From: Paracoccaceae bacterium
GTDB lineage: Bacteria; Pseudomonadota; Alphaproteobacteria; Rhodobacterales; Rhodobacteraceae
Direction of reading: 5' to 3'
Assembly: GCA_023263735.1 (NCBI GenBank)
Contig: JALQUQ010000007.1
Location: 1-20,090, forward strand
DNA length: 20,090 nucleotides
The notes under the pieces are model-generated. The model was given only the letters and a program-made list of their open reading frames with translations, did no database searches and was not told the origin of the DNA. Position numbers and translations under genes: made by a program. The stretch's first letter is position 1, and each line of letters starts with the position of its first letter. Below are positions 1 to 6,897 of the stretch, piece after piece.

Positions 1-315
1 ATGGCCGTCATACAGCGCCACATCCCCCGCCAAGGTGTTTTCCTGCAGGTTCCAGTCTTCGCCCGTCAGACCCGTTGGAAGGTCGGCGCGCGTTACCACA
101 GCCTTGACGCCGTCGAGCGCCAACGCCTTGGAGGCGTCGATCTTTAGAATCTTGGCATGCGCATGGGGGCTGCGGACCACCGCGCCGTGCAGCATTCCCG
201 GCAGCGTGAAATCAGCACCATACCGGGCCCGGCCCGTCACCTTGTCCAATCCATCCGGGCGGTCGGGGCGCGTGCCAACCAGACGATATTGCGAAATCTG
301 TTCGTCTTTTGCCAT
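1..315 (-). CDS. Molybdenum hydroxylase large subunit, molybdopterin-binding (partial, N-terminal 105 residues)
   Basis: This is the N-terminal part of the large subunit of a xanthine dehydrogenase/CO dehydrogenase-family molybdenum hydroxylase; the rest lies beyond the left edge. In the family this subunit carries the molybdenum cofactor and the substrate pocket and hydroxylates or oxidises an organic substrate (or CO). The visible 105 residues contain the typical N-terminal stretch DKVTGRARYGADF, then a region beginning LPGMLHGAVVRSPHAHAKI, seen in CoxL, XdhB and 4-hydroxybenzoyl-CoA reductase alpha chains. The ATG shares one base with the stop of the 2Fe-2S gene (TGATG), so the two are translationally coupled. 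The active-site region is not in the window, so the substrate cannot be deduced. Family assignment is secure; function is unknown. Confidence 0.9.
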   Translation of the reverse strand, partial: MAKDEQISQYRLVGTRPDRPDGLDKVTGRARYGADFTLPGMLHGAVVRSPHAHAKILKIDASKALALDGVKAVVTRADLPTGLTGEDWNLQENTLAGDVALYDGH

Positions 316-794
316 CACACGGCCTCCCGCATTTCGGCGGCGGCATCCTGCACGGCCCGCACGATCTTGTCATACCCTGTGCAGCGGCACAGGTTCCCCG
401 CCAACCAGAACCGAACCTCTTCGTCGGTCGGATCTGGGTTCTGCTCCAACAGCGCCTTGGCGGCGACCAGAATGCCGGGGGTGCAAAAGCCGCACTGCAA
501 CGCCGCATGTTCAATGAATTTCCGCTGCAAGGGGTGCAGCGCACTCCCCTGAGCCAACCCCTCGACCGTCTGAATCTGTTTGCCCTGTGCTTCGGCCCCC
601 AGAACAAGACACGAGCAGACCAGCGTGCCGTCAACCTGCACCGAACAGGCCCCACAATCGCCCGTGCCGCACCCTTCCTTGCTGCCGGTCAGGCCAAGGT
701 GGTCGCGCAGACAGTCAAGCAGGCTTTCCCGCGGATCGGCCAGAAACTCGACGGCTTCGCCGTTGACCGTGGCAGAGACATGGATTTTGGTCAT
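315..794 (-). CDS. Molybdenum hydroxylase small subunit, (2Fe-2S)-binding (CoxS/XdhC-like)
   Basis: This 159-residue electron-transfer subunit has two [2Fe-2S] clusters that pass electrons from the Mo site to FAD in the neighbouring subunit. The N-terminal plant-ferredoxin-type domain (about residues 1-75) has Cys42, Cys47, Cys50 and Cys62 in the motif GCGTGDCGAC followed by SCLVLG. The C-terminal all-helical domain has Cys101 and Cys104 (CGFCTPG) and Cys136 and Cys138 (CRCTGY). All eight ligands are present and the length is normal for the family. The start codon overlaps the stop of the FAD-subunit gene by four bases (ATGA), and its own stop overlaps the start of the large-subunit gene by one base. 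The gene order FAD-FeS-Mo is the coxMSL-like arrangement. Confidence 0.95.
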   Translation of the reverse strand: MTKIHVSATVNGEAVEFLADPRESLLDCLRDHLGLTGSKEGCGTGDCGACSVQVDGTLVCSCLVLGAEAQGKQIQTVEGLAQGSALHPLQRKFIEHAALQCGFCTPGILVAAKALLEQNPDPTDEEVRFWLAGNLCRCTGYDKIVRAVQDAAAEMREAV

Positions 795-1657
795 TTCGCG
801 GTTCCTTTCGCGCGGTCGTAGGCGATCTTTGCCGCCCGGCGGGCCAGAACGCCTGCCAGTTCGATACGGAATTCCTTGGTGCCCCGCCGATCGGTGATCG
901 GCTTGGCGGCGCCTTCCGCAGCCTTGCCAAGCGCCGCAAGGGCAGCATCATCCAGCGTGGTGCCAATGATCGCCGCGGCGGCCTCTTCGACCAAAAGAAC
1001 GGTCGGCGCCACAGCCCCCAGCGCCACACGGGCCGCGCGGATCACATCCGCTTCGACCGTCAGGCTGACGGCACAGCCCACCACGGCGATGTCCATTTCT
1101 GTACGGGGAATAAAGCGCAGATAGGCATCGCCCCCCTTTTCGCCGCGCGGTGGCAGGATCACGGCCGAAATCACATCGCCCTTTTGCAGGGTGGTCTTGC
1201 CGGGCCCCGCCGGGATCGTCTCGACTGGAACCACGCGCACACCTGCGGCATTGGTCACTTCGACCATTGCGCCGGCCGCCACCAGCCCCGGAACCGAATC
1301 CGCGGCGGGAGAGCCGTTGCACAGGTTGCCGACCAATGTCGCGCGCCCTTGCACCTGGGTTGAACCCACAAGGTTCATCCCTTCGACCACACCGGGCCAT
1401 TCCGCCCTCAAATCTTCATGGCGCCGCAGGTCCATCCCCGAAACGGCAACGCCAATCCGCCAGCCGCCATCGGCCGTCCGCACGACATCAAACACGCCCG
1501 GAATCTGTTTGACGTCGATCAGATCTTCCGGCGTGACCATGCCGGCCCGCAATTGCACCAAGACATCTGTCCCGCCGGCCAAGAACCGTGTGAGTCCGCT
1601 GGCCGCGGCTGCGATGCGTGAGGCATCGGCAAATGTTGGCGGTCTGTGAAAATTCAT
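791..1657 (-). CDS. Molybdenum hydroxylase medium subunit, FAD-binding (CoxM-like)
   Basis: This is the FAD-binding subunit, 288 residues from the chosen start, which accepts electrons from the 2Fe-2S subunit and passes them to an external acceptor. Diagnostic motifs are FLAGGTDVLVQLRAG near residues 25-40 and the second FAD loop around ATLVGNLCNGSPAADS. The C-terminal region RTEMDIAVVGCAVSL is also typical. The frame is open further upstream, but the start at 1657 is preferred: GGGAGG (1661-1666 region, minus strand) lies about 7 bases before the ATG, and MNFHRPPTF is a normal family N-terminus. It is the first gene of the three-gene unit, about 115 bp after the end of the VOC gene, from which a strong hairpin separates it. 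The substrate is unknown. Confidence 0.93.
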   Translation of the reverse strand: MNFHRPPTFADASRIAAAASGLTRFLAGGTDVLVQLRAGMVTPEDLIDVKQIPGVFDVVRTADGGWRIGVAVSGMDLRRHEDLRAEWPGVVEGMNLVGSTQVQGRATLVGNLCNGSPAADSVPGLVAAGAMVEVTNAAGVRVVPVETIPAGPGKTTLQKGDVISAVILPPRGEKGGDAYLRFIPRTEMDIAVVGCAVSLTVEADVIRAARVALGAVAPTVLLVEEAAAAIIGTTLDDAALAALGKAAEGAAKPITDRRGTKEFRIELAGVLARRAAKIAYDRAKGTAK

Positions 1658-1703
1658 GCGTCCTCCCATGGCCTGCGCCATCACATCCAGTGTTCAAACA
1701 GGA

Positions 1704-1730
1704 TCAGGCGCACGGGCATCGTGCGCCTGA
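1704..1730 (-). terminator. Strong hairpin between VOC gene and molybdenum hydroxylase operon
   Basis: A perfect 10-bp stem (TCAGGCGCAC / GTGCGCCTGA) encloses a 7-base loop, 40-70 bases after the VOC stop on the minus strand. The following minus-strand sequence TCCTGTTTG is only weakly U-rich. It may be a terminator for the VOC gene or a partial attenuator before the molybdenum hydroxylase genes, which have no obvious separate promoter in the short space left. Confidence 0.6.
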
Positions 1731-1772
1731 CCAAACCTCGTTTCGGCAGCCCGGTGCCGATGCCCGCAGGGA

Positions 1773-2315
1773 TCACTCCCCCGCGAATTCCTTTTGGTGC
1801 AGCCATTCCGCGTGCTTTGGCGCCCGCTTGGTGCGGCTCCATTCCTCCAGCATGTCCCATTTGACCGAATCCAGTCGGGATAGGTTTCCGCCTTGGTTCG
1901 GTGTTGGCGCCGCCAGTTCGATCCGGTGGCCGTTGGGGTCAAAGAAATAGATCGAGTCAAAGATCGTATGGTCGGTCACGCCAAGAACGGCGATGCCGTT
2001 GTCCTCCAGATGGGTCTTGTATTCGACAAGGGCCTCCCGGTCCTTGACCTGAAACGCGATATGCTGAACCCAAACCGGCGTATTTTCATCGCGGCCCATC
2101 TCGGGCTTGGTCGGCAGTTCAAAAAACGCAAGGATGTTCCCATCACCGGCATCAAGGAACACGTGCATATAGGGGTCAGGCTCATGGGTTGACGGGACCT
2201 GATCCTCGGCAATCGCAAGGACGAACCCCATGTTCAGCATCTTGGTATAAAACTCGACCGTCTGCTTGGCATCCTTGCAGCGGTAGGCCACGTGGTGAAT
2301 GCGCTCGATTTTCAT
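1773..2315 (-). CDS. VOC-family (glyoxalase/extradiol dioxygenase-fold) protein
   Basis: This 180-residue protein contains two betaalpha-betabetabeta units of the vicinal oxygen chelate fold. Likely metal ligands are all present: His8 (ERIHHVAY), Glu66 (AFFELP), His85 (VQHIAF) and Glu133 (FDPNGHRIEL), the H-E-H-E set of metal-dependent VOC enzymes such as glyoxalase I. The C-terminal tail (residues 140-180) is polar and charged. The start at 2315 is chosen because GGAG sits 6 bases before it; upstream in-frame ATGs overlap that site and the operator. The gene is monocistronic, flanked by hairpins. Its control region shares an 18-bp palindrome with the hmgA operon, so a role in homogentisate or tyrosine metabolism is inferred. 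Too small for 4-hydroxyphenylpyruvate dioxygenase. The exact reaction is unknown. Confidence 0.85.
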   Translation of the reverse strand: MKIERIHHVAYRCKDAKQTVEFYTKMLNMGFVLAIAEDQVPSTHEPDPYMHVFLDAGDGNILAFFELPTKPEMGRDENTPVWVQHIAFQVKDREALVEYKTHLEDNGIAVLGVTDHTIFDSIYFFDPNGHRIELAAPTPNQGGNLSRLDSVKWDMLEEWSRTKRAPKHAEWLHQKEFAGE

Positions 2316-2328
2316 TTCCGTCTCCATT

Positions 2329-2346
2329 TGGTTGCACTTGCAACCA
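2329..2346. promoter_or_regulatory. 18-bp perfect palindrome, putative operator of VOC gene
   Basis: The sequence TGGTTGCACTTGCAACCA is a perfect inverted repeat of 8-bp arms around a 2-bp centre. It ends 13 bp before the VOC start codon, close to where the transcript should begin, which suits a repressor. A near copy (16 of 18 positions) occurs at 6721-6738 in the hmgA control region. The core is TTGCA-NN-TGCAA. The binding protein is not identified. Confidence 0.65.
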
Positions 2347-2372
2347 TTTAGGCGCACTCGCGGCGGGCTTTC

Positions 2373-2386
2373 TTGATCTAGATCAA
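2373..2386. promoter_or_regulatory. Perfect FNR-type box upstream of VOC gene
   Basis: TTGATCTAGATCAA matches the FNR/Anr/FnrL consensus TTGAT-N4-ATCAA exactly and is itself fully palindromic. Its centre is about 64 bp from the VOC start codon. A -10 element at class II spacing would lie at about 2345-2351, where only a poor match (TAAATG) is seen. The site could activate a weak promoter or repress one further upstream. Site recognition is from the consensus; function is inferred. Confidence 0.55.
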
Positions 2387-2435
2387 TTTGACAAAAGAAA
2401 ATTGATTAGTCCAATACAAATTTCACGACCGGAAA

Positions 2436-2457
2436 GGCTCCCCTCGAAAGGGGAGCC
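2436..2457 (-). terminator. Terminator hairpin of the homogentisate operon
   Basis: A perfect 9-bp stem (GGCTCCCCT / AGGGGAGCC) with a 4-base loop lies 8 bases after the stop codon of the last operon gene on the minus strand. The U-tract is short (TTTCC). Its position directly after the MBL gene supports termination of hmgA-maiA-fahA-MBL before the VOC control region. Confidence 0.75.
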
Positions 2458-2465
2458 GCAGGGCC

Positions 2466-3416
2466 TTAGCCGTGCAGTTCGTTCCACATCTGGCGGTCGC
2501 GCTCGGCGGTCCAGACCCGGGGGGTATCAATGCCGCGGGCCTCATCAAAGGCGCGAGTCACGTTGAACGGCAGGCAATGTTCATAAATGGCAAAGTCACC
2601 AAACTTTGAATCGCACGATGCCCGCACAGCATCCCATGAGGCGCGCAGCGAGCCACCGCGCGACACAATGCGTTTGACCGGCGCATAGGTACTATCAACG
2701 AAATCGCGGGTGGATTCGATCGCCTTGGTGACCATCTCCTCGCCCACCAAAGCATCGCCACGCCCGGGCGCAATCGACTTTGGCTTAAAGGCCGCGATGG
2801 CGTCGAGGGTCGCGCCCCAATCGCCGTAATGGGCATCACCACAGTAGCAGGCCGAATGATATTCGACGATATCGCCGGTAAACATCACTTCCTGATCCGG
2901 GACCCAGATCACAGCATCACCCGCCGTATGGGCCCGGCCCGGGGTCATGATATCAACCCGGCGCTTGCCCAGAATAACCGTCATCTTGTCGCGAAAGGTC
3001 GTCGTGGGGCGGGTCAGGCCGGGGATTTCCTCATGCCCTTGGAACAGACGCGGGAACCGGCCAAATTCGCTGTCCCAGTCCTCTTGACCGCGCTCTTCGA
3101 CCATCGCTGCGGCCTTTTCCGACATGATGATCTCGCGCGCACCATAGGCGCTGGCCCCCAATACCCGAACGGCATGATAATGGGTCAGCACGACGTGGCT
3201 GATCGGCTTGTCCGTGACCGTACGGACGCATTCGATGACTTTGCGCGCCAGACGCGGGGTGGCCTGCGCCTCGACGATCATGACACTTTCGTCGCCGATG
3301 ATCACACCGGTGTTGGGGTCACCCTCGGCAGTAAAGGCGTAAAGCCCTTCACCGACCTCGGTGAAGCTCACCTTTTTTTCGGCCATGTCGCCTTGGCTTG
3401 CGAACGCTTTCGACAT
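2466..3416 (-). CDS. MBL-fold (metallo-beta-lactamase superfamily) protein with incomplete second metal site
   Basis: This 316-residue protein is the last gene of the homogentisate operon, starting 18 bases after fahA behind AGGAG with a 6-base spacer. The MBL fold is clear: beta-strand Asp region MIVEAQATP, metal motif LTHYHAVRVLG (residues 77-87), RAHTAGD with His163, and FTGDIVE with Asp182. The usual HxHxDH motif reads His79-Tyr-His81-Ala-Val83-Arg84, and the later PGHG motif reads PGRG with Arg219. Thus the first-site ligands (His79, His81, His163) and bridging Asp182 are kept, but all three remaining second-site ligands are replaced. A one-metal hydrolase or a non-hydrolytic role is inferred. 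A Cys/Asp-rich stretch around YHSACYCGDAHYGDW is also unusual. The substrate is unknown; operon position suggests a thioester, lactone or other by-product of homogentisate breakdown. Confidence 0.85.
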   Translation of the reverse strand: MSKAFASQGDMAEKKVSFTEVGEGLYAFTAEGDPNTGVIIGDESVMIVEAQATPRLARKVIECVRTVTDKPISHVVLTHYHAVRVLGASAYGAREIIMSEKAAAMVEERGQEDWDSEFGRFPRLFQGHEEIPGLTRPTTTFRDKMTVILGKRRVDIMTPGRAHTAGDAVIWVPDQEVMFTGDIVEYHSACYCGDAHYGDWGATLDAIAAFKPKSIAPGRGDALVGEEMVTKAIESTRDFVDSTYAPVKRIVSRGGSLRASWDAVRASCDSKFGDFAIYEHCLPFNVTRAFDEARGIDTPRVWTAERDRQMWNELHG

Positions 3417-3434
3417 GTTTCACTCCTGATCTGA

Positions 3435-4682
3435 TTATGTTCTGAGGGGGCGCGCCGCGACCAACTGGCCCGCGCAATCGCCAAACCCGATTTGATATCC
3501 GTCACCCTTGGCCACGCCGCGCAGGGTCAGGGTGTCACCATCCTCGATAAAGGTGCGCGTCTCGCCCGTGTTCAGCGTCAGCGGCTCTTTGCCGCCCCAA
3601 CTCAGCTCCAAAAGCGAACCGCGGCTCTCTTTGGTCGGGCCCGAAATCGTTCCCGACCCCAGCAAATCCCCCACCCGCATCGGGCACCCCGAGGTGGTGT
3701 GGTGGGCCAGCTGCTGGGCCGCCGAATAGTACATTTCCCGGTAATTGGTGCGGGAAATGATCGTTTCCCCCTTGCCAGCAGGCGCGATGGCAACCTCAAG
3801 CGCGATGTCGTACAGCATCGGCCCCGGTTCTGCGAGATAGTCGAGAAGCGGTTTTTCCCGCTCGGGCGTCGAGGTTCGGAAAGGCTCAAGCGCGGCGGCG
3901 GTCACGATCCAAGGGCTGATCGTCGTGGCCGTTGCCTTTGCCTGAAACGGCCCCAAGGGCTGGTATTCCCAAGCCTGAATATCGCGCGCGGACCAGTCGT
4001 TCAGCAGCACATAGCCAAAGATGTTGTCGAACGCCTCGGCCACCGTGATCTGACCCGAAGACGGCTGCCCAACGATGGCGCCCATCTCCAGCTCAAGGTC
4101 GAAACGCTGCGACGGACCAAAGCGCGGCACATCCTCATTCGCGCCCTTGATCTGGCCATTGGGGCGCACCACCGGCGTGCCCGACACCACCACCGAAGAG
4201 GCGCGGCCGTTATACCCGATCGGAATGTGCAACCAGTTGGGCGGCAGTGCGTTTTCCGGACCACGGAACATGCTGCCCACGTTGAAGGCATGGTTCCGGC
4301 CGGCATAAAAATCTGTATATTCGGTCACACTGATCGGCATGTGCAGCTTTGCTTGCGCCAGTGGCACCAGATAGCCCGTCAGACGGGACTGATCGGCCGA
4401 TCCTTCGGCCAGCATCGCCGTCAATTGCGCGCGAAGGCGCGCCCATGCGTCCTTGCCCTGCGCCATGAACGCATTCCACGAGCCGGTTTGCAGCGCGCCG
4501 TTGCAGTCAAGCAGGCCGTCCCCTTCCATCGCGGCAAGGTCCAGCACCAAATCCCCGATGGCCACTCCGCAACGCGGGGACGTCCCATCGGTTGAAAAGA
4601 CCCCGTAGGGCAAGTTGTTGAGGGGAAAAGGCGTGTCAGCCGAATTGGCGCTGGCAACCCAAGAAGGTTTGAGTGCGGTCAA
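3435..4682 (-). CDS. fahA: Fumarylacetoacetase
   Basis: Fumarylacetoacetase hydrolyses fumarylacetoacetate to fumarate and acetoacetate, the last step of homogentisate breakdown in the cytoplasm. From the chosen start the protein has 415 residues, normal for the family. The N-terminal domain begins SWVASANSADTPFPLNNLPYG. The catalytic domain has metal ligands Asp124 (EYTDFY), Glu197 and Glu199 (DLELEMG) and Asp229 (LLNDWSARD), and the general-base His131 (RNHAFNVG). Downstream, WEYQPLGPF is also typical. The start is taken as TTG at 4682-4680: AGGAG stands 6 bases before it, overlapping the end of maiA, and the N-terminus then matches the family. An ATG further upstream (4706) lies inside maiA and has no such site. 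The gene begins 13 bases after the maiA stop. Confidence 0.95.
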   Translation of the reverse strand: MTALKPSWVASANSADTPFPLNNLPYGVFSTDGTSPRCGVAIGDLVLDLAAMEGDGLLDCNGALQTGSWNAFMAQGKDAWARLRAQLTAMLAEGSADQSRLTGYLVPLAQAKLHMPISVTEYTDFYAGRNHAFNVGSMFRGPENALPPNWLHIPIGYNGRASSVVVSGTPVVRPNGQIKGANEDVPRFGPSQRFDLELEMGAIVGQPSSGQITVAEAFDNIFGYVLLNDWSARDIQAWEYQPLGPFQAKATATTISPWIVTAAALEPFRTSTPEREKPLLDYLAEPGPMLYDIALEVAIAPAGKGETIISRTNYREMYYSAAQQLAHHTTSGCPMRVGDLLGSGTISGPTKESRGSLLELSWGGKEPLTLNTGETRTFIEDGDTLTLRGVAKGDGYQIGFGDCAGQLVAARPLRT

Positions 4683-4695
4683 TGTGGTCTCCTCG

Positions 4696-5325
4696 TCAGG
4701 TGGCATCGACTTGCGCTTCGGGGCGTGCCGCCGCGAAAGCGGGCAATTCAAGGCAGCGCGCCTCGATCTCGGTCAGTCGCGCAAGGGCCGAGAGATCCGC
4801 CCCCCAGCGATGCGCATTGTAAAGCTGCGGCACCAGGCAAATATCGGCAAGGCAGGGCGCATCGCCAAAGCAGAACGGCGTATCCGGGCGGATCAGGGCT
4901 GCAAAGGCAGCAAGCCCCTGCGTCATCCAATCATTCATCCAGACCACGGCCTCATCCTGACTGTGGCCCATCGCCTTCAACCGCCCGATAACGCGCAGGT
5001 TGTTGACGGGATGGATATCGGTCGCAATCGTCAAGGCCGCCGCCCGAACCTGAGCCCGCTCATACGGGTCGGAAGGCAGCAAGGCTGGGGTTGGATGGGT
5101 TTCCTCCAGCCAATCCAGAATGGCCATCGATTGGGTCAGGATGCGCCCGTCATCCAGAACCAGCGTCGGAACCCCGCGGCCCGGATTGATCGACCGATAC
5201 GCCGCGGACCCCTGCTCACCAGCAACCAGATTGACCGACACATGCGTGTGATCAACCTGCTTGAGGTTCAGGGCAATCCTGACCCGATACGATGTCGTTG
5301 ATCGCCAATACCCGTAAAGCTTCAT
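4696..5325 (-). CDS. maiA: Maleylacetoacetate isomerase (zeta-class glutathione S-transferase)
   Basis: This cytoplasmic zeta-class GST isomerises maleylacetoacetate, the HmgA product, to fumarylacetoacetate using glutathione. The 209-residue length is usual. The N-terminal thioredoxin-like domain has the signature [13 protein letters not shown] (residues 7-19). Ser9 corresponds to the glutathione-activating serine; the classical SSC is here STT, as several bacterial members lack the cysteine. The glutathione-binding region PGRGVPTL and QSMAI follow. The C-terminal helical domain has [10 protein letters not shown], typical of MaiA. The start codon overlaps the hmgA stop by four bases (ATGA), and fahA follows 13 bases after its stop. 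Maleylpyruvate isomerase is an alternative within this subfamily, but the neighbours favour maleylacetoacetate. Confidence 0.95.
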   Translation of the reverse strand: MKLYGYWRSTTSYRVRIALNLKQVDHTHVSVNLVAGEQGSAAYRSINPGRGVPTLVLDDGRILTQSMAILDWLEETHPTPALLPSDPYERAQVRAAALTIATDIHPVNNLRVIGRLKAMGHSQDEAVVWMNDWMTQGLAAFAALIRPDTPFCFGDAPCLADICLVPQLYNAHRWGADLSALARLTEIEARCLELPAFAAARPEAQVDAT

Positions 5326-6677
5326 TTCTTGCCCGGCGTGCCGTCAAATTTCTTTTCCAGATCCGTCCAGCAATCGATGTAGTCATCCTGCAAGGGCGCT
5401 TCTTTGCCAGCGAACTCGGTCAAGTGCTGTGGGAACCGGGTTTCAAACATAAAGGACATCGTCTCCTCAAGTTTGTGCGGTTTAAGCGCCGCATTCGATG
5501 CCCCCTCAAAGGCATTCTTGTCGGGACCATGCGGCAGCATCATGTTGTGAAGGCTCATCCCACCAGGCACAAAACCTTGGGGTTTTGCGTCATATTGGCC
5601 GTAAATGTTGCCCATCAATTCCGACATGATGTTCTTGTGATACCATGGGGGACGGAACGTGTCTTCCGCCACCATCCAACGATCCCTGAACAGCACAAAG
5701 TCGATATTGGCGGTTCCCGGCACCCCCGACGGCGCGGTCAGCACGGTAAAGATCGACGGATCAGGGTGATCAAACAGGATCGCACCAACCGGGCAATATG
5801 TGCGCAGGTCGTATTTGTACGGCGCGTAATTCCCATGCCACGCCACCACGTCCAGCGGGCTTTGCCCGATTCTGGTTTCATGAAACTGCCCGCACCATTT
5901 GATCGTCAGGGTCGAAGGGACCTCACGATCTTCAAAGGCCGCAACAGGCGCCTTGAAGTCACGCGGATTGGCCAAGGCATTGGCCCCGATCGGGCCACGG
6001 GCCGGCAGTTCGAATTTCTGGCCATAGTTTTCGCAGACAAATCCGCGGCAGGGCCCTTCCAGCACTTCGACCCGGTAAACCAGGCCGCGCGGAAGGATCG
6101 CAATTTCCTTAGGCTCGACGTCGATGATCCCCAATTCGGTTGCAAAGCGCAGACGCCCCTGCTGCGGCACCACCAGCAATTCGCTGTCGGCCGAGTAGAA
6201 ATAGGCATCCTGCATCGATTTGGTGACCAGATAGACATGGGCCGCCATGCCCACTTGGGTATTCACATCACCCGCCGTCGTCATGGTCCGCATGCCGGTC
6301 AACCAGGTCAGATCCTCACCCGTTGGCTCAACCGGGTCCCAGCGGTACTGACCAAGCGAGGTCACCCCTTCGGGGATGTGGGGCGCAGATTTCCAATAGG
6401 GCAGGTCGATCCGTTTGTACCGAGCCGAATGTTTGACGCTGGGCCGAATGCGATAGGTCCATGTGCGTTCGGGCGGATGGGCCGTGAACGCCGTGCCCGA
6501 CAACTGTTCGCCATAAAGGCCATAGTTGCATTTTTGCGGGCTGTTCATCCCCTGCGGCAAGGCGCCTGGAAGCGCCTCGGTCTCGAAATCGTTGCCAAAG
6601 CCCGGCATGTAACCGGCATGCGTACCCGTCACGTCGGTGGAGCGGATCATGCCCTTGGGAAGGTCATAGGCCGTCAT
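5322..6677 (-). CDS. hmgA: Homogentisate 1,2-dioxygenase
   Basis: HmgA is a non-haem Fe(II) cupin dioxygenase that opens the homogentisate ring with O2 to give maleylacetoacetate. The 451 residues are full length. The N-terminal signature [19 protein letters not shown] lies at about residues 23-41. The iron ligands are His347 (WYHKN), Glu353 (MSELMG) and His383 (MLPHGPD), with His304 (FDHPDPS) matching the catalytic histidine of the human enzyme. It is first in a four-gene minus-strand operon and overlaps maiA by four bases. The start ATG at 6677 has only a weak GGGGA about 9 bases upstream; Met10 is an alternative start. The upstream region holds two different dyads, implying substrate-responsive control, and a possible -10 TATGAT at 6717-6712. 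Confidence 0.97.
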   Translation of the reverse strand: MTAYDLPKGMIRSTDVTGTHAGYMPGFGNDFETEALPGALPQGMNSPQKCNYGLYGEQLSGTAFTAHPPERTWTYRIRPSVKHSARYKRIDLPYWKSAPHIPEGVTSLGQYRWDPVEPTGEDLTWLTGMRTMTTAGDVNTQVGMAAHVYLVTKSMQDAYFYSADSELLVVPQQGRLRFATELGIIDVEPKEIAILPRGLVYRVEVLEGPCRGFVCENYGQKFELPARGPIGANALANPRDFKAPVAAFEDREVPSTLTIKWCGQFHETRIGQSPLDVVAWHGNYAPYKYDLRTYCPVGAILFDHPDPSIFTVLTAPSGVPGTANIDFVLFRDRWMVAEDTFRPPWYHKNIMSELMGNIYGQYDAKPQGFVPGGMSLHNMMLPHGPDKNAFEGASNAALKPHKLEETMSFMFETRFPQHLTEFAGKEAPLQDDYIDCWTDLEKKFDGTPGKK

Positions 6678-6720
6678 ATTTTCGAATCCCCGTTAAATGT
6701 ATATACAGTTCATCATAAAA

Positions 6721-6738
6721 CGATTGCACATGCAACCA
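6721..6738. promoter_or_regulatory. TTGCA-NN-TGCAA operator of the homogentisate operon
   Basis: CGATTGCACATGCAACCA matches the perfect palindrome upstream of the VOC gene at 16 of 18 positions and keeps the core TTGCA-NN-TGCAA. It lies just upstream of the candidate hmgA -10 hexamer (TATGAT, minus strand 6717-6712), inside the -35/-10 spacer. A protein bound here should block RNA polymerase, so a repressor released by homogentisate or a precursor is inferred. Confidence 0.65.
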
Positions 6739-6740
6739 AT

Positions 6741-6775
6741 CATGCAAATTAGTTCGCAATTAACGAATTTGCATG
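6741..6775. repeat. Perfect 10-bp inverted repeat upstream of hmgA
   Basis: CATGCAAATT and AATTTGCATG form perfect 10-bp arms around a 15-bp spacer. Each arm contains a TGCAA half-site like those in the adjacent operator at 6721-6738. A second dyad (TTCG-N7-CGAA, 6753-6767) is nested inside with its centre only 2 bp away. It is probably a regulatory site, not a terminator: there is no T-run and it lies upstream of a promoter. Confidence 0.55.
6753..6767. promoter_or_regulatory. TTC-N9-GAA dyad in hmgA control region
   Basis: TTCGCAATTAACGAA has 4-bp arms TTCG/CGAA around 7 AT-rich bases. In the opposite orientation, within a 19-base alignment, it matches the dyad in front of the GMC gene (9763-9777) at about 15 positions. 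It lies about 45-60 bp upstream of the expected hmgA transcription start, a position that would suit an activator. The neighbouring tandem IclR proteins are candidate binders; this is inference. Confidence 0.5.
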
Positions 6776-6843
6776 ATGCCGCTTCTTTGCACAATCCTTG
6801 AAGAACATCCCCGGCCATTGGCGCTGCGAGACTTGAAACAGGT

Positions 6844-6871
6844 CGGCCCGACCGCATCAGCGATCGGGCCG
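6844..6871 (-). terminator. Terminator hairpin after the substrate-binding protein gene
   Basis: Arms CGGCCCGA / TCGGGCCG continue through an inner CGC/GCG pair to a 4-base loop. The one internal imperfection is a G-U wobble when read on the minus strand but a C-A mismatch on the plus strand, which supports minus-strand use. It is 27-54 bases past the stop of the binding-protein gene and isolates that unit from hmgA. Confidence 0.65.
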
Positions 6872-6897
6872 GTTTTGTTAGACCTTACGGCGACCCG

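Noticed and set aside
2388..2420. TTGACA on the plus strand as a promoter
   Set aside because: No good -10 follows at 16-18 bp and no plus-strand gene lies downstream, so it is probably part of the AT-rich control region of the minus-strand VOC gene.
3492..4595. 367-residue open frame on the plus strand
   Set aside because: Antisense to fahA, which has all catalytic residues.
5292..6752. 486-residue open frame on the plus strand
   Set aside because: Antisense to hmgA, whose iron ligands and signatures are complete. The translation is Arg/His-rich without domain features.
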